Positions 29,777 to 40,006 of a stretch of 64,000 nucleotides of DNA are shown here, piece by piece. Positions within the stretch are counted from its first letter, which is position 1, and every line of letters starts with the position of its first letter. The notes beneath the pieces are model-generated. The model saw only the letters and a list, made by a program, of their open reading frames with translations, made no database searches and was not told the origin of the DNA. A program made the translations under genes and the position numbers. Source of the stretch: an uncultured beta proteobacterium (GTDB taxonomy: Bacteria; Pseudomonadota; Gammaproteobacteria; Burkholderiales; Burkholderiaceae_B); assembly GCA_903932425.1 (NCBI GenBank), contig CAIZGG010000374.1, positions 1-64,000 of the forward strand. The letters run 5' to 3'.

Positions 29777-31000
29777 GTGTTGCCGCCAACCAATAAAAAG
29801 ATACCCACCCCGACCTTGATGGCGAACGATCGGTTAGTACAGGGTTTTTCAAGTAAGCGACTCGCCCATTTAACGACCGTCATGCAATCGCAGGTCGAAG
29901 CAGGCATGTTTCCTGGCGCAGTGACGGCGATTTTGCATCGTAATCAGTTGGTGCACTTCGAGGCGCACGGGTATCTGGATGCAGCGCGTAGTCAACCGAT
30001 GACAAAGGATGCGTTATTTCGTCTGGCGTCAATGACGAAGCCCCTGGTGACGACCGTAGCGATGATGATGGTCGAACAAGGAGTGTTCAGCCTTCAGGAT
30101 CCAATCACTCGGTGGTTGCCTGAACTCAATGACTTAGTGGTCGAAACGCCCGAGGGCGATGTGCCGCTGGCGCGCCCGATTTGGGTGCAGGACTTGATGC
30201 GACATACTTCGGGTTTTGTGTACTCAGGGATGACGCAGTCGGCGCGAATTAAAGCCTTGTACGAGCAACATAATATTGAATCACGTGTGCATGATATTCA
30301 TGCCGATGAGATGTTGCGCAACTTAGGCAAAATCCCTCTGGCGCATCAGCCCGGCACCTTTTGGGAGTATTCAATTTCGGTTGATGTCTTGGGGCTCTTG
30401 CTTGAGCGGGTCTTGGGGCAGCCTCTAGATATGATCGTTGCGCAAGCATTACTTGAGCCACTAGGCATGAACGATACGATGTGGTGGGTCACGCCAGAGC
30501 AAGAAAAAAAGCTGGCACAAACGCTTGATGATGATCCGCTGAAAGTTGGTATGCTCAAGTCCTATCGGCAGCACTACAACCCAGCAGGTAAAAGTTATTT
30601 TAAAGGCGGGGCTGGTTTAATCGGGTCGACGGCTGATTATCTGCGTTACCTGCAAATGATGATTAATCGGGGTGAGTTTGAAGGCAAGCGCTATTTGTCG
30701 CGTAAGTCGGTTGAATTGATGCTCTCGCAACACACCGTCGGGATGGCGGGCACGACGATCGCTAACACAGGGCCCGGCTATGGGTTTGGTTTGGGTTTTG
30801 CAATCAGGCAAGGGCAGGGTATGGGCTGGGTGCCTGGTTCGGTTAATGACGCGATGTGGGCCGGTGTTTGGGGAACTAGCTTTTGGCTTGATCCAAAAGA
30901 GAAACTTGCTGCGGTGATCATGGCGCAGGGGCCGACGCACAAGACACATACGCGTATGCTATTCAAAAATTTGGTGTACGGTGCGCTGGTCGCTGAGTAG
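29777..31000 (+). CDS. Beta-lactamase-fold serine hydrolase (no signal peptide)
   Basis: GTG start; RLASMTKPLVT (SxxK), WEYSISVDVLGLLLERV, highly similar to next gene. Alternative ATG 29819. Confidence 0.9.
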   Translation: MLPPTNKKIPTPTLMANDRLVQGFSSKRLAHLTTVMQSQVEAGMFPGAVTAILHRNQLVHFEAHGYLDAARSQPMTKDALFRLASMTKPLVTTVAMMMVEQGVFSLQDPITRWLPELNDLVVETPEGDVPLARPIWVQDLMRHTSGFVYSGMTQSARIKALYEQHNIESRVHDIHADEMLRNLGKIPLAHQPGTFWEYSISVDVLGLLLERVLGQPLDMIVAQALLEPLGMNDTMWWVTPEQEKKLAQTLDDDPLKVGMLKSYRQHYNPAGKSYFKGGAGLIGSTADYLRYLQMMINRGEFEGKRYLSRKSVELMLSQHTVGMAGTTIANTGPGYGFGLGFAIRQGQGMGWVPGSVNDAMWAGVWGTSFWLDPKEKLAAVIMAQGPTHKTHTRMLFKNLVYGALVAE

Positions 31001-31164
31001 CATCGAAACGAGATCATAAGAGCGGACAGGTAAATAATAAATCGCTCAGAAATTAGCCCTTAATCAGATTCTCAGTTGTTTGATTACTGAGACCTCGAGG
31101 GTGAAAAAAAGCGCAGTAAGTGAATGTTTGAATAGTGACCTTTAAAAAATTTTGGAGAGACAAA

Positions 31165-32481
31165 ATGATATTTTTAAAAAATCAATTCTCGCGCACCCGC
31201 GCGCAGGGTATTGGTCTGGCAGTGTCGGCAACGTTGTTGCTCGGAGTGCCCCTTGCTTTTGCGCAAACAACGGCTGCCCCTCAGGCCGCTGCGGCAGCCC
31301 AGCCGGCTGCCGGGGCCGTGATCCAAGGTTTTTCAAATGACCGTCTGGCGCGTATTGGCCCCTCGATGCAAGAGCAAGTTCGCACAGGTATGTTTGCAGG
31401 CGCGGTCACGATGGTCGCGCGCAACGGCGTGTTGGTGCACAGCGAAGCGCATGGATTTTTGGATGCCGCTAAATCTAAACCCATGCCTAAAGATGCATTG
31501 TTTCGGCTCGCTTCAATGACCAAACCTTTGGTAACGGTTGCGGCCATGATGATGGTTGAGCAAGGCAAAATGGGCTTGAACGATCCATTGACAAAATGGA
31601 TGCCTGAATTGAAAGATTTAAAAGTTGAGACCGCAACGGGCGATGTGCCGCTGAACCGTCCGATCTGGGTGCAAGACGTGATGCGGCATACTTCGGGTTT
31701 TGTTTACGCTGGTGGTACGAAATCGCCACGCATTAAAAAAATGTATGACGATCTCAACATCGAAGCGCGCGAAACAGATATCACTGCCGATGAGATGTTG
31801 AAAAATCTTGGTCAAATTCCGTTGGCGAATCAACCAGGTACTGTTTGGGAATATTCAATATCGGTTGATGTTTTAGGCTTATTGCTTGAGCGTGTCGCGC
31901 AAAAGCCGTTAGATGCCATTTTGAATGAGTTGTTGCTGGGCCCCCTGGGGATGAAAGATACGACTTGGTGGGTGCAACCCGATCAGCTTGGTCGAATCGC
32001 CGAGACACTTGATAGTGATCCGTTGAAAGTTGAGATGCTTAAATCCTATCGCCAGACTTACAACCCATTGGGCAAGAGTTACTTCAAAGGTGGTGCGGGC
32101 TTGGTTGGCACGGCGACTGATTATCTGAAGTTTTTGCAAATGATGGTGAATGGGGGTGAGCTGGACGGTAAGCGTTACTTGTCGCGCAAGACCGTTGAGT
32201 TCATGCTGTCGCAGCATACCGTTGGAATGGGCGGCAGCACGATTGCCAGCACAGGGCCTGGTTACGGATTTGGTTTGGGTTTTGCGGTGCGTCTAGATGA
32301 GGGCATGGCTTGGGTGCCAGGCTCAAAGGGCGACGCAATGTGGGCCGGTGCGTGGGGCACAAGCTTCTGGATTGACCCTAAAGAAAAACTTGCCGCTGTG
32401 ATGATGGCGCAAGGGCCATCGAACCGCACTCACACTCGCATGCTATACAAAAATTTGGTTTACGGGGCTTTGGTTAAATAA
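31165..32481 (+). CDS. Beta-lactamase-fold serine hydrolase (exported paralog)
   Basis: RBS ttggaga before ATG 31165; signal peptide ...LLGVPLAFAQ; RLASMTKPLVT; near-collinear with 29777-31000. Confidence 0.92.
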   Translation: MIFLKNQFSRTRAQGIGLAVSATLLLGVPLAFAQTTAAPQAAAAAQPAAGAVIQGFSNDRLARIGPSMQEQVRTGMFAGAVTMVARNGVLVHSEAHGFLDAAKSKPMPKDALFRLASMTKPLVTVAAMMMVEQGKMGLNDPLTKWMPELKDLKVETATGDVPLNRPIWVQDVMRHTSGFVYAGGTKSPRIKKMYDDLNIEARETDITADEMLKNLGQIPLANQPGTVWEYSISVDVLGLLLERVAQKPLDAILNELLLGPLGMKDTTWWVQPDQLGRIAETLDSDPLKVEMLKSYRQTYNPLGKSYFKGGAGLVGTATDYLKFLQMMVNGGELDGKRYLSRKTVEFMLSQHTVGMGGSTIASTGPGYGFGLGFAVRLDEGMAWVPGSKGDAMWAGAWGTSFWIDPKEKLAAVMMAQGPSNRTHTRMLYKNLVYGALVK

Positions 32482-32482
32482 C

Positions 32483-33556
32483 ATGCCGGTTGCTACTTCA
32501 CAGCAAGAAATCCCTGCGCGTCTTGATCCGGATCGTTTGCGGCAAATCGCCGCAGCGGTCTATCAAAGCATCGGAGTGCCAGCGCAAGACGCACTGTTGG
32601 CCGCTGACACATTGGTGCAGGCTGATCTTTGGGGGCATCAGTCGCACGGGCTTTTGCGCTTAGGTTGGTATTACGCACGACTAAAATCCGGTGCGATGAA
32701 GTCAGTGACACAAACCTCGCTGGCGGTCGATGCAGGGGCGATTTGTGTGATGGACGGCCATGACGGCATTGGGCAAGTCATTACACGCCAGGCGGTTGAT
32801 CAGGCCGTTACGCGTGCAAAGTTGCATGGCGTTGGTGTAGTGTCAATTCGTAACTCGAATCATTTCGGCACGTGTATGTATTACACGCGGATCGCAGCCG
32901 AGCAAGGCTGCGTAATGCTCTTGATGAGTAACGCCGGACCGAACATGGCGCCTTGGGGTGGACTCAAAAAGAAAATTGGCACCAACCCTTGGTCAATTGC
33001 TGTGCCCGGGGGGGCTTACGGCCCCATTGTGATGGATATGGCCAACTCAGGCGTGGCTCGCGGCAAAATTTATCTCGCGAACAATCGCAATGAAGAGATT
33101 CCTTCACATTGGGCTGTTGACTCAGCGGGGCGCCCAACGACTGACCCTAAAGCGGCTCTTGAAGGATTTATCTTACCCATGGCGGGGCACAAGGGCTACG
33201 TCATGGGGGTCATGATCGATATTTTGTCGGGGGTCCTGTCAGGCAGTCAGTTTCTTGATCGAGTGCACGGCCCCTATGATCCAGTGAACCCCAGCGGTGC
33301 AGGGCATTTGATGGTGGCGCTTAATGTCGCCGCGTTTCAACCTTTGACAGAGTTTCATCAAAGAATCGATCAGTACGTTCGATCATTAAAAGATGTGCCG
33401 CTGGCTGCCGGTCATTCGCAGGTCTTTTATCCGGGCGAGCTTGAAAAACAAGCAGATCAAGAAAATCGGGAAAAAGGCCTGTTGCTTGCCAGCGAGACCA
33501 TCACAGACCTGAGGCGTGTGGCGCACGAGGCGGGAGTTGAGTGCTCGCTTGCCTAG
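32483..33556 (+). CDS. Malate/L-lactate (Ldh2-type) dehydrogenase family
   Basis: 357 aa; GHQSHGLLRL, VSIRNSNHFGTCMYYTRIAAEQG, GTNPWSIAVP, GHKGYVMGVMIDILSGVLSG. Confidence 0.93.
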   Translation: MPVATSQQEIPARLDPDRLRQIAAAVYQSIGVPAQDALLAADTLVQADLWGHQSHGLLRLGWYYARLKSGAMKSVTQTSLAVDAGAICVMDGHDGIGQVITRQAVDQAVTRAKLHGVGVVSIRNSNHFGTCMYYTRIAAEQGCVMLLMSNAGPNMAPWGGLKKKIGTNPWSIAVPGGAYGPIVMDMANSGVARGKIYLANNRNEEIPSHWAVDSAGRPTTDPKAALEGFILPMAGHKGYVMGVMIDILSGVLSGSQFLDRVHGPYDPVNPSGAGHLMVALNVAAFQPLTEFHQRIDQYVRSLKDVPLAAGHSQVFYPGELEKQADQENREKGLLLASETITDLRRVAHEAGVECSLA

Positions 33557-33559
33557 GCT

Positions 33560-33575
33560 TGGCACGGCATTTGCT
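33560..33575 (+). promoter_or_regulatory. Sigma-54 (-24/-12) promoter upstream of the HAT-like hydrolase
   Basis: TGGCAC-GGCAT-TTGCT; GG and GC doublets 12 bp apart, 66 bp upstream of ATG 33641. Confidence 0.8.
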
Positions 33576-33640
33576 TAAAGCTGTTCAGGCTTGATTTGCG
33601 TGCAGAGCAACTGCGTTACCTCACTTTTTGAAAGCGACCC

Positions 33641-34654
33641 ATGAACGACTACTCAATTTTTCAAGCAGGCAATATCCTGCTGCAATCTGGCCGTACGCTG
33701 CGCAATGGGCAGTTGGCCTATAAAACCTATGGCGCATTAAACGCTGAAAAATCCAATGTTATTTTGTACATGACTTCGTTTGCCGCGCATCATTACGATG
33801 TGGATTGGCTGATCGGCGCTGGCAAGGCGCTGGACACTGAAAAATATTTCGTCGTTGTGCCAAATTTGTTTGGCAATGGTTTGTCATCTTCCCCCAGCAA
33901 TGCAACCGAACCGCAAAATGGTGAGCGGTGGCCATATTTCACCATCGCCGATAACGTTAACGTTCAATATCGTCTGTTGACGCAAGAGTTGGGGATTACC
34001 TCTCTTGAACTTGCGTGCGGTTGGTCGATGGGAGGCCTGCAGGCGTTTCAATGGGCCTCGTATTACCCAGCAATGGTCAAGCGTATGGCGGTGCTGTGTG
34101 GCGCAGCCAAATGTTCGCCGCATAACCAAGTTTTTATCGAAGGTGTGCGTGCCACGCTCACAACTGATCCTGCGTTTCAAAATGGCGTGTTTGTGCAGCG
34201 CCCTGAGCGTGCGTTGCGCGCAATGGGTCGAAATTACGCGACCATGGCAATGTCGCAGACCTTTTATCGTGAAGAGTTATGGCGTGGCGCGGGTTTCTCG
34301 TCCCTTGAAGATTTTTTGATTATGTCCTGGGAGGCGAATTTCTTGAAGCGTGACGCGAACAACCTGCTCACTCATCTTTGGGCATGGCAAAACGCAAATA
34401 TTGCTGATAACGATAAGTACAAGGGTGACTTCAAAGCCGCTCTGCAAGCGATTACGGCTAAGTCGCTTTTGATGCCGGGTACCACAGACTTGTATTTTCA
34501 GGTTGAAGATAACCGTCTCGAGGCTGAGCAAATGCCTAATGCGCGCTTATTGCCCATACCCTCAGACTGGGGTCATCGGGCTGGTTTGCCTTCTGCCAAT
34601 GTGCAAGATGCGCAGTTCATCACCTCGGCTCTCAAAGATTTGCTGCAGTCATGA
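33641..34654 (+). CDS. Alpha/beta fold hydrolase, homoserine O-acetyltransferase-like
   Basis: 337 aa; [16 protein letters not shown] elbow, [16 protein letters not shown]. Confidence 0.86.
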   Translation: MNDYSIFQAGNILLQSGRTLRNGQLAYKTYGALNAEKSNVILYMTSFAAHHYDVDWLIGAGKALDTEKYFVVVPNLFGNGLSSSPSNATEPQNGERWPYFTIADNVNVQYRLLTQELGITSLELACGWSMGGLQAFQWASYYPAMVKRMAVLCGAAKCSPHNQVFIEGVRATLTTDPAFQNGVFVQRPERALRAMGRNYATMAMSQTFYREELWRGAGFSSLEDFLIMSWEANFLKRDANNLLTHLWAWQNANIADNDKYKGDFKAALQAITAKSLLMPGTTDLYFQVEDNRLEAEQMPNARLLPIPSDWGHRAGLPSANVQDAQFITSALKDLLQS

Positions 34655-36283
34655 GTGACCGAACTGAAAGCCGCGGCCAGGCGCCGCGGCCAACAGAGTT
34701 TTTGTATAAGCATGCTGAGGGTTCATGAAGACCGATTGCACGGGGCCCTGTTCAACGATTTCGCCGCGTTGCATGACCAACACTCGATCACATATTTGAC
34801 TGGCAACGCGCAGATCGTGCGTGATGAATAAAATACCAATTTTTAAGCGCTGCTGAATTTCATCAAGCAGTTCAAGTATCTGTGCTTGCACTGATACATC
34901 AAGGGCTGAAACGGCTTCATCGGCAATCAACAATCTGGGCTGACATGCAAGTGCGCGCGCAATCGAGATGCGTTGGCGTTGGCCGCCTGAAAATTCATTT
35001 GGAAATCTCGCTAAGGCGTCGGGCGTAAGCCTCACGAGGCGCATGAGTTCCTGTGCCTGCGCCAATGCCTCGGCGCGTGGCACTCCAAAATTTAACGGGC
35101 CTTCAATGATCGATTCGCCGATCGTGCAGCGTGGATTCAAGGAGCGGTAAGGATCTTGAAAAACGATTTGAACGCAACGTCTGAACGGATAAAGCTCTTT
35201 GCCAGTTAAGGAGACGATCGATTGACCCTCTACGGCAATGTCCCCTGAAGAGGCTTCGATCAAACGCGCAATGCAACGAGCCACCGTCGATTTTCCTGAG
35301 CCCGACTCACCAACAATGCCGACAGTCTCTTGAGGCAAGACTTTAAATGAGATGTCTTTTGCGGCAAAGACGCTGCGTTTGCGCAAGGGCCAAGAACCCG
35401 TTGAATAGGTTTTCACCAAATGCGTGGTCTCGACCAACGCCTGAGCGGGTGCGACGTTCGCACGTTGCTTAGGGATGAGGCTGGGCACCGAAGACAAGAG
35501 CATTTGCGTATAGGGTTCTTTTGGGGCTTGCAGTACGTCTAGGCGTTTGCCTTGTTCAACTAAATCCCCAAGCCTCAGCACGACAACCCGGTCTGCAATC
35601 TCGGCAACAACGCCTAAATCGTGGGTGATAAAGAGCACTGCAGTTTGGTTCTGTTTTTGTAAATCTGCAATCAGACTTAAGATTTCTGCCTGAGTCGTGA
35701 CATCCAACGCAGTGGTCGGTTCATCGCAAATGAGTAGCGCTGGTTTCAAAATCAACGCAATGGCGATCACAATCCGTTGACGTTGTCCTCCCGAAAGTTG
35801 ATGCGGGTACGAACCGTAAATGCGTTCTGGCTCTGGCAATTTCACACGATTAAAAATATCTATGATTTGTTTGCGCCGGGCTTCCGCCTTCAAGGATGTG
35901 TGTTGCCTAAGTTGTTCATCGACCTGAGCGCCGCAAGTCATGATGGGATTGAGCGCGGTCATAGGCTCTTGAAATACCATCGCCATTTTTTCACCCCGCA
36001 GGCGCCGTAACCGCTCTTTTGGTGCGCTGACGATCGATTCGTTCAGCAACAGGATTTGGCCGCTTGAAATACTGAGTGTTTTAGGAAGTAACCCCATGAC
36101 CGCTTGCGCGATCACTGACTTGCCCGAACCTGATTCGCCAAGTAAGCATACGATTTCCCCTTGTCGGACGTTGAAGGAAATGTTTCGAACTGCGGCTGAA
36201 CGATCGGCGCCACGTGGCAGATCGATTGTGAGGTGCTCGATTGACAATACGATTGTAGGATCTGGCGTCGGCATGTGCATCAT
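34649..36283 (-). CDS. Dipeptide/oligopeptide-type ABC transporter, fused double ATP-binding protein
   Basis: Two Walker A ([22 protein letters not shown]) and two [16 protein letters not shown] signatures. Start set to MMHMPTPD at 36283 to avoid overlap with the permease. Confidence 0.94.
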   Translation of the reverse strand: MMHMPTPDPTIVLSIEHLTIDLPRGADRSAAVRNISFNVRQGEIVCLLGESGSGKSVIAQAVMGLLPKTLSISSGQILLLNESIVSAPKERLRRLRGEKMAMVFQEPMTALNPIMTCGAQVDEQLRQHTSLKAEARRKQIIDIFNRVKLPEPERIYGSYPHQLSGGQRQRIVIAIALILKPALLICDEPTTALDVTTQAEILSLIADLQKQNQTAVLFITHDLGVVAEIADRVVVLRLGDLVEQGKRLDVLQAPKEPYTQMLLSSVPSLIPKQRANVAPAQALVETTHLVKTYSTGSWPLRKRSVFAAKDISFKVLPQETVGIVGESGSGKSTVARCIARLIEASSGDIAVEGQSIVSLTGKELYPFRRCVQIVFQDPYRSLNPRCTIGESIIEGPLNFGVPRAEALAQAQELMRLVRLTPDALARFPNEFSGGQRQRISIARALACQPRLLIADEAVSALDVSVQAQILELLDEIQQRLKIGILFITHDLRVASQICDRVLVMQRGEIVEQGPVQSVFMNPQHAYTKTLLAAAPGRGFQFGHS

Positions 36284-36290
36284 CTTGGTG

Positions 36291-37166
36291 TCAACCGCCA
36301 CGTTTATTAAATTTTGGATCAAGGGTGTCGCGCAATCCATCGCCTAAAATATTGACAGCTAAGACAGTGAGTGCCAAAAAGAATCCGGGAAACAAGACTG
36401 TGTGTGGAAATTGGTTAAATTGCATGCGTCCGTCAGCCATGATGTTTCCCCAGGTCGGAATCTCAGGGGGCAGACCGACTCCTAAAAAAGACAGAATCGC
36501 TTCGACCAAGATCGCTGAGGCACACACATAGGTTCCTTGAACGAGCAGGGGTGCAACGGCGTTGGGCAAAATATGGCGCCAGACAATATTCGGGGTTGAA
36601 CTCGCGAGCGAGATCGCGGCTTCGACGTAGGGCTCTTGACGGATCGTCAGAACAATTGACCTAACCAGACGCGCCACGCGCGGTATTTCAGGGATAGCAA
36701 TTGCAATGACAACTGAAAGCACGGTTGGCCTCCATAAGGCCATCAAGGTGATCGCAAACAAAATGCCAGGTATCGCCATCAAACTGTCCATCAGACGCAT
36801 CAGCGCATTGTCTAGACCCTTGAAATAGCCCGCAATGACACCGAACAGCGTGCCGATGAGCAGCGCGAGCAGTGCAACGCACACGCCCACGGTGAGCGAA
36901 ATCCGTGCGCCATAGGTGATGCGTGTCCAGGTGTCTCGCCCCAGACTGTCAGTGCCCATAAAAAAATAGTGCTCAAACGTATCGCCCGAAAGATCAGAAA
37001 ATTCAGCTTGCGTACCCGGCAGTAAATTGGCGCTGCCAGGATCCATCGCAGTGGGAGATATGGTGTAGAGCCATGGAGCACAAACCGCCATGAATAGTAA
37101 AAACGAGAATGCGGTGATGCCGATGCGTACAGAAGTGTTGCGCAAAATTTTTCTATAAAGAATCAT
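36291..37166 (-). CDS. Peptide-type ABC transporter permease (DppC-like)
   Basis: 291 aa; FMGTDSLGRDTWTRITYGARISL, EAILSFLGVGLPPEIPTWGNIMADGR. Confidence 0.94.
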   Translation of the reverse strand: MILYRKILRNTSVRIGITAFSFLLFMAVCAPWLYTISPTAMDPGSANLLPGTQAEFSDLSGDTFEHYFFMGTDSLGRDTWTRITYGARISLTVGVCVALLALLIGTLFGVIAGYFKGLDNALMRLMDSLMAIPGILFAITLMALWRPTVLSVVIAIAIPEIPRVARLVRSIVLTIRQEPYVEAAISLASSTPNIVWRHILPNAVAPLLVQGTYVCASAILVEAILSFLGVGLPPEIPTWGNIMADGRMQFNQFPHTVLFPGFFLALTVLAVNILGDGLRDTLDPKFNKRGG

Positions 37167-37182
37167 GAATCATTTTGCCTAG

Positions 37183-38124
37183 TTAGTATCGAATACGCGG
37201 GTCAAGCACGAGGTAGCTCAAATCAACTAACAGATTGATCAGTACGTACACAAAAGAGAAAAATAAGGTGATGCCTTGTATCAGTGGATAGTCACGCCCC
37301 AGTACTGCATCAACGGTGAGTTGACCCAACCCCGGAATGGCGTACACCGTTTCAGTCACCACGACACCGCCAATCAGCAGGCCCACCCCAATTCCGATGA
37401 CGGTAACGATGGGGACCGCAGCATTCGCTAACGCATGTCGAATCAATATCCGTAACTCACTAAGGCCCTTCGAGTGTGCGGTGCGAATGTAATCTTCGGT
37501 GAGGGCCTCGGCAACTGAAGCGCGAGTGACTCGTGCAATGAGCGCAAGATAGACTATAGAAAGCGTAAAAGCCGGCAGAATCAGATGTGACAACCATGAG
37601 CTGAAATTTTCAGTCAAAGGTGTATAGCCCTGCACAGGTAAGAGTTTCCAATGTAGGGCGATAGCCCAAATTAAGATGTACCCAATGACAAACGTCGGGA
37701 CAGAAAAACCCATGACAGAAAATCCCATGAGTGAGCGATCGAGCCAGCCACCATGCCGCCAGGCGGCCAACAGTCCAAGCGGAATGGCAACCAGCAGTGT
37801 CATGAGCATCGTGAGTAGGGTTAGACAGACAGTGGGGCCGATGCGTTGGGCAATCAAGTGCGTGACTGATTGCTTCATGTAATAAGACTCGCCCAGATCG
37901 CCGCGCACCACTTTGGTCGCCCAGTGCATGAATTGAATCGGTAATGCTTCGTTTAACCCCAGCGACTCTCGAATCCGCGCAATATCAGCGCTCGTGCCAT
38001 TGTTGCCAACTAACGCCGCAGCGGGATCGCCGGGCGTGAGTCGCAGCATGGCAAAAACGATGAGCGCAACTAGTAACAGGACTGGTATCGTCGACAATAC
38101 CCGCTTTAAAATAAAAAGCATCAA
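37183..38124 (-). CDS. Peptide-type ABC transporter permease (DppB-like)
   Basis: 313 aa; TPGDPAAALVG, EDYIRTAHSKGLSE, ETVYAIPGLGQLTVDAVLGRDYPLIQG. Confidence 0.95.
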   Translation of the reverse strand: MMLFILKRVLSTIPVLLLVALIVFAMLRLTPGDPAAALVGNNGTSADIARIRESLGLNEALPIQFMHWATKVVRGDLGESYYMKQSVTHLIAQRIGPTVCLTLLTMLMTLLVAIPLGLLAAWRHGGWLDRSLMGFSVMGFSVPTFVIGYILIWAIALHWKLLPVQGYTPLTENFSSWLSHLILPAFTLSIVYLALIARVTRASVAEALTEDYIRTAHSKGLSELRILIRHALANAAVPIVTVIGIGVGLLIGGVVVTETVYAIPGLGQLTVDAVLGRDYPLIQGITLFFSFVYVLINLLVDLSYLVLDPRIRY

Positions 38125-39707
38125 TTTTTCTTCAAGTTCCAGAAAGCGTTGATAGGCGACTGGACTAAACCGCTCACAACGCCTTTGCGTACGACGCTGT
38201 AGTAATCAAAATCGCCTACCTTGGCAAAAATTCCGGTCGCATAGGTTTGAAGTTGCAACGCTTCAGCCAGTTTTTTGCGCTCTTGAACTGTGGCGGCCGC
38301 CATGAACTGAGCTTTAAGCTCTTCGAGCTTAGGATCGGTTGTCCAACCGAACCAGCCTTTTTCGCCATTTCCTGTCAACGGTGGGAAGAATAACGGGTTC
38401 ATCATGTCTCCGGGACCCCAGCCGGTGATAAACATATTCCAACCACCTTTGTCGGCTGGCTCTTTACTTGTGCGGCGCGTGACCAAAGACGACCAGTCCA
38501 TGCTCTGCATGTCGACGTTAAAGCCGGCCTGCTTTAACAGCTGCGCCAGCACGGGCGGAAATTTGTTCAATACAGCAAAGTCGGCTGGAAACAACAGGAC
38601 AACGGGCTTGCCGTCATAGCCGGCTTCTTTCAAAAGTTTTTTGGCAGCCTCAAATTGAGGTTTTCCAGTGAAGTAGTCTGTTTGTGGTGAGGCCCAGACC
38701 GAGTCGCAAGGATAAATTGATGTGCAGGGTCGATAGAGATCTTTGTTGACCATTTGAGCGCGCATCAACGCCTCTTGGTTCAGCGCCATGATTGCAGCCT
38801 GTGCAATCTTTGGATTATCGAACGGGGGTACAAAGTGATTCAAGTGCAAATTGTAGGCACCTGCGGGGGTGGGTTTGACGAGCTCAAGGGAGGGGTTGGC
38901 TTTGAAGGCCGCGTATTGCTCGGCAGGCATCCATTCGATCATGTCGATCTCGCCGTTGGCAATTGCGTTGGCCTGAGTTTGCGCATCTTTTAAAATGACC
39001 CACTCAAGTCGATCAACGAAAACTCGCTTGCCTCCCGCCGTTCCAGAGGGGTCCTCTGAGCGTGGCACATACTTTTCATTTTTGACATAAACGATTTTTG
39101 CACCAGGCTTATATTCATCCATTTTCATGATGTAGGGCCCAGAGCCTACATACTCGGAGATCTGCTGATCAGCCGGTGTCATTGCGACCCGCTTGGGCAT
39201 GATGAACGTGGCGTTGCCCGAAGGCTTAGAGAGCGCCTCTAGCACCATTGGGAATGGCTTGCTGAAGCTCATCTTGAAGGTCATGTCGTCGACGGGTTCA
39301 AACGATGCAAGGGCTTGCGCCATGACTTGCCCAAAGACGTCTCGCTTTGCCCAGCGGTTCACTGATGCAATCACGTCCGCCGAGGTTACCGGAGCACCGT
39401 CGCTAAAACTTAGGCCCTTGCGTAGGGTGAAGGTCCATTCCTTGAAGTCGTCTGACTTTGTGTATGTGTCGACCATTTGCGGCTGAATTGCGCCGTTGGC
39501 GTCGATGCCGAACAACTGGTCGTAGACCATATAGCCATGGTTACGAGTCACAAAGGCGGTAGTCCAGATCGGATCAAGAATTTTTAAGTCTGCCTGAGGC
39601 ACGATTCGCAAAACTTTAGCGGCGTCTTGGGCCTGCACCGTCGCCACGACACTGGCGATACCTAAGGCGGTTGCCAAGAACAGTCTACGCAAATTACGAT
39701 TTACCAT
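38121..39707 (-). CDS. Peptide-type ABC transporter substrate-binding protein (SBP family 5)
   Basis: 528 aa; signal peptide; FTLRKGLSFSDGAPVTSADVIASVNRW. Confidence 0.94.
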   Translation of the reverse strand: MVNRNLRRLFLATALGIASVVATVQAQDAAKVLRIVPQADLKILDPIWTTAFVTRNHGYMVYDQLFGIDANGAIQPQMVDTYTKSDDFKEWTFTLRKGLSFSDGAPVTSADVIASVNRWAKRDVFGQVMAQALASFEPVDDMTFKMSFSKPFPMVLEALSKPSGNATFIMPKRVAMTPADQQISEYVGSGPYIMKMDEYKPGAKIVYVKNEKYVPRSEDPSGTAGGKRVFVDRLEWVILKDAQTQANAIANGEIDMIEWMPAEQYAAFKANPSLELVKPTPAGAYNLHLNHFVPPFDNPKIAQAAIMALNQEALMRAQMVNKDLYRPCTSIYPCDSVWASPQTDYFTGKPQFEAAKKLLKEAGYDGKPVVLLFPADFAVLNKFPPVLAQLLKQAGFNVDMQSMDWSSLVTRRTSKEPADKGGWNMFITGWGPGDMMNPLFFPPLTGNGEKGWFGWTTDPKLEELKAQFMAAATVQERKKLAEALQLQTYATGIFAKVGDFDYYSVVRKGVVSGLVQSPINAFWNLKKN

Positions 39708-39798
39708 ACTGATACCTTTTCAAGTGAAGATGAACGGACATTCGCGCCGGGTACTCAGGAAACGCCCAAGCACGCTTGCAGTCGTTAACCAAGCCGAC

Positions 39799-39813
39799 GC
39801 AAAAATCGTGCCA
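39799..39813 (-). promoter_or_regulatory. Sigma-54 promoter for the peptide-type ABC operon
   Basis: Minus strand TGGCAC-GATTT-TTGC, 92 bp upstream of the SBP start at 39707. Confidence 0.78.
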
Positions 39814-39891
39814 CCTAAATTGGCTTTGCGGATTTCTTCCTGATAAAACCCGAGAGGTTGTGGCTGTTGCCCCAGTTATTGTCGACATACT

Positions 39892-39907
39892 TGGCATGGC
39901 ATTTGCT
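39892..39907 (+). promoter_or_regulatory. Sigma-54 promoter for the OsmC/ACAD-like/rubredoxin-reductase operon
   Basis: TGGCAT-GGCAT-TTGCT, about 100 bp upstream of ATG 40007; core closely matches the element at 33560. Confidence 0.75.
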
Positions 39908-40006
39908 TATAGCTAAGTGTTATATCGAACCCTAGTGATCGGTACGCGCTTAGCCGTATGATTCAGCCTATCTTTTTTCTTCTATCGAGTTATTTGGAGC
40001 CCTTCA

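Noticed and set aside
31070-31092. TCTCAG-N11-CTGAGA repeat between the tandem serine hydrolases
   Set aside because: Short arms and long spacer; not distinguishable from chance by eye.
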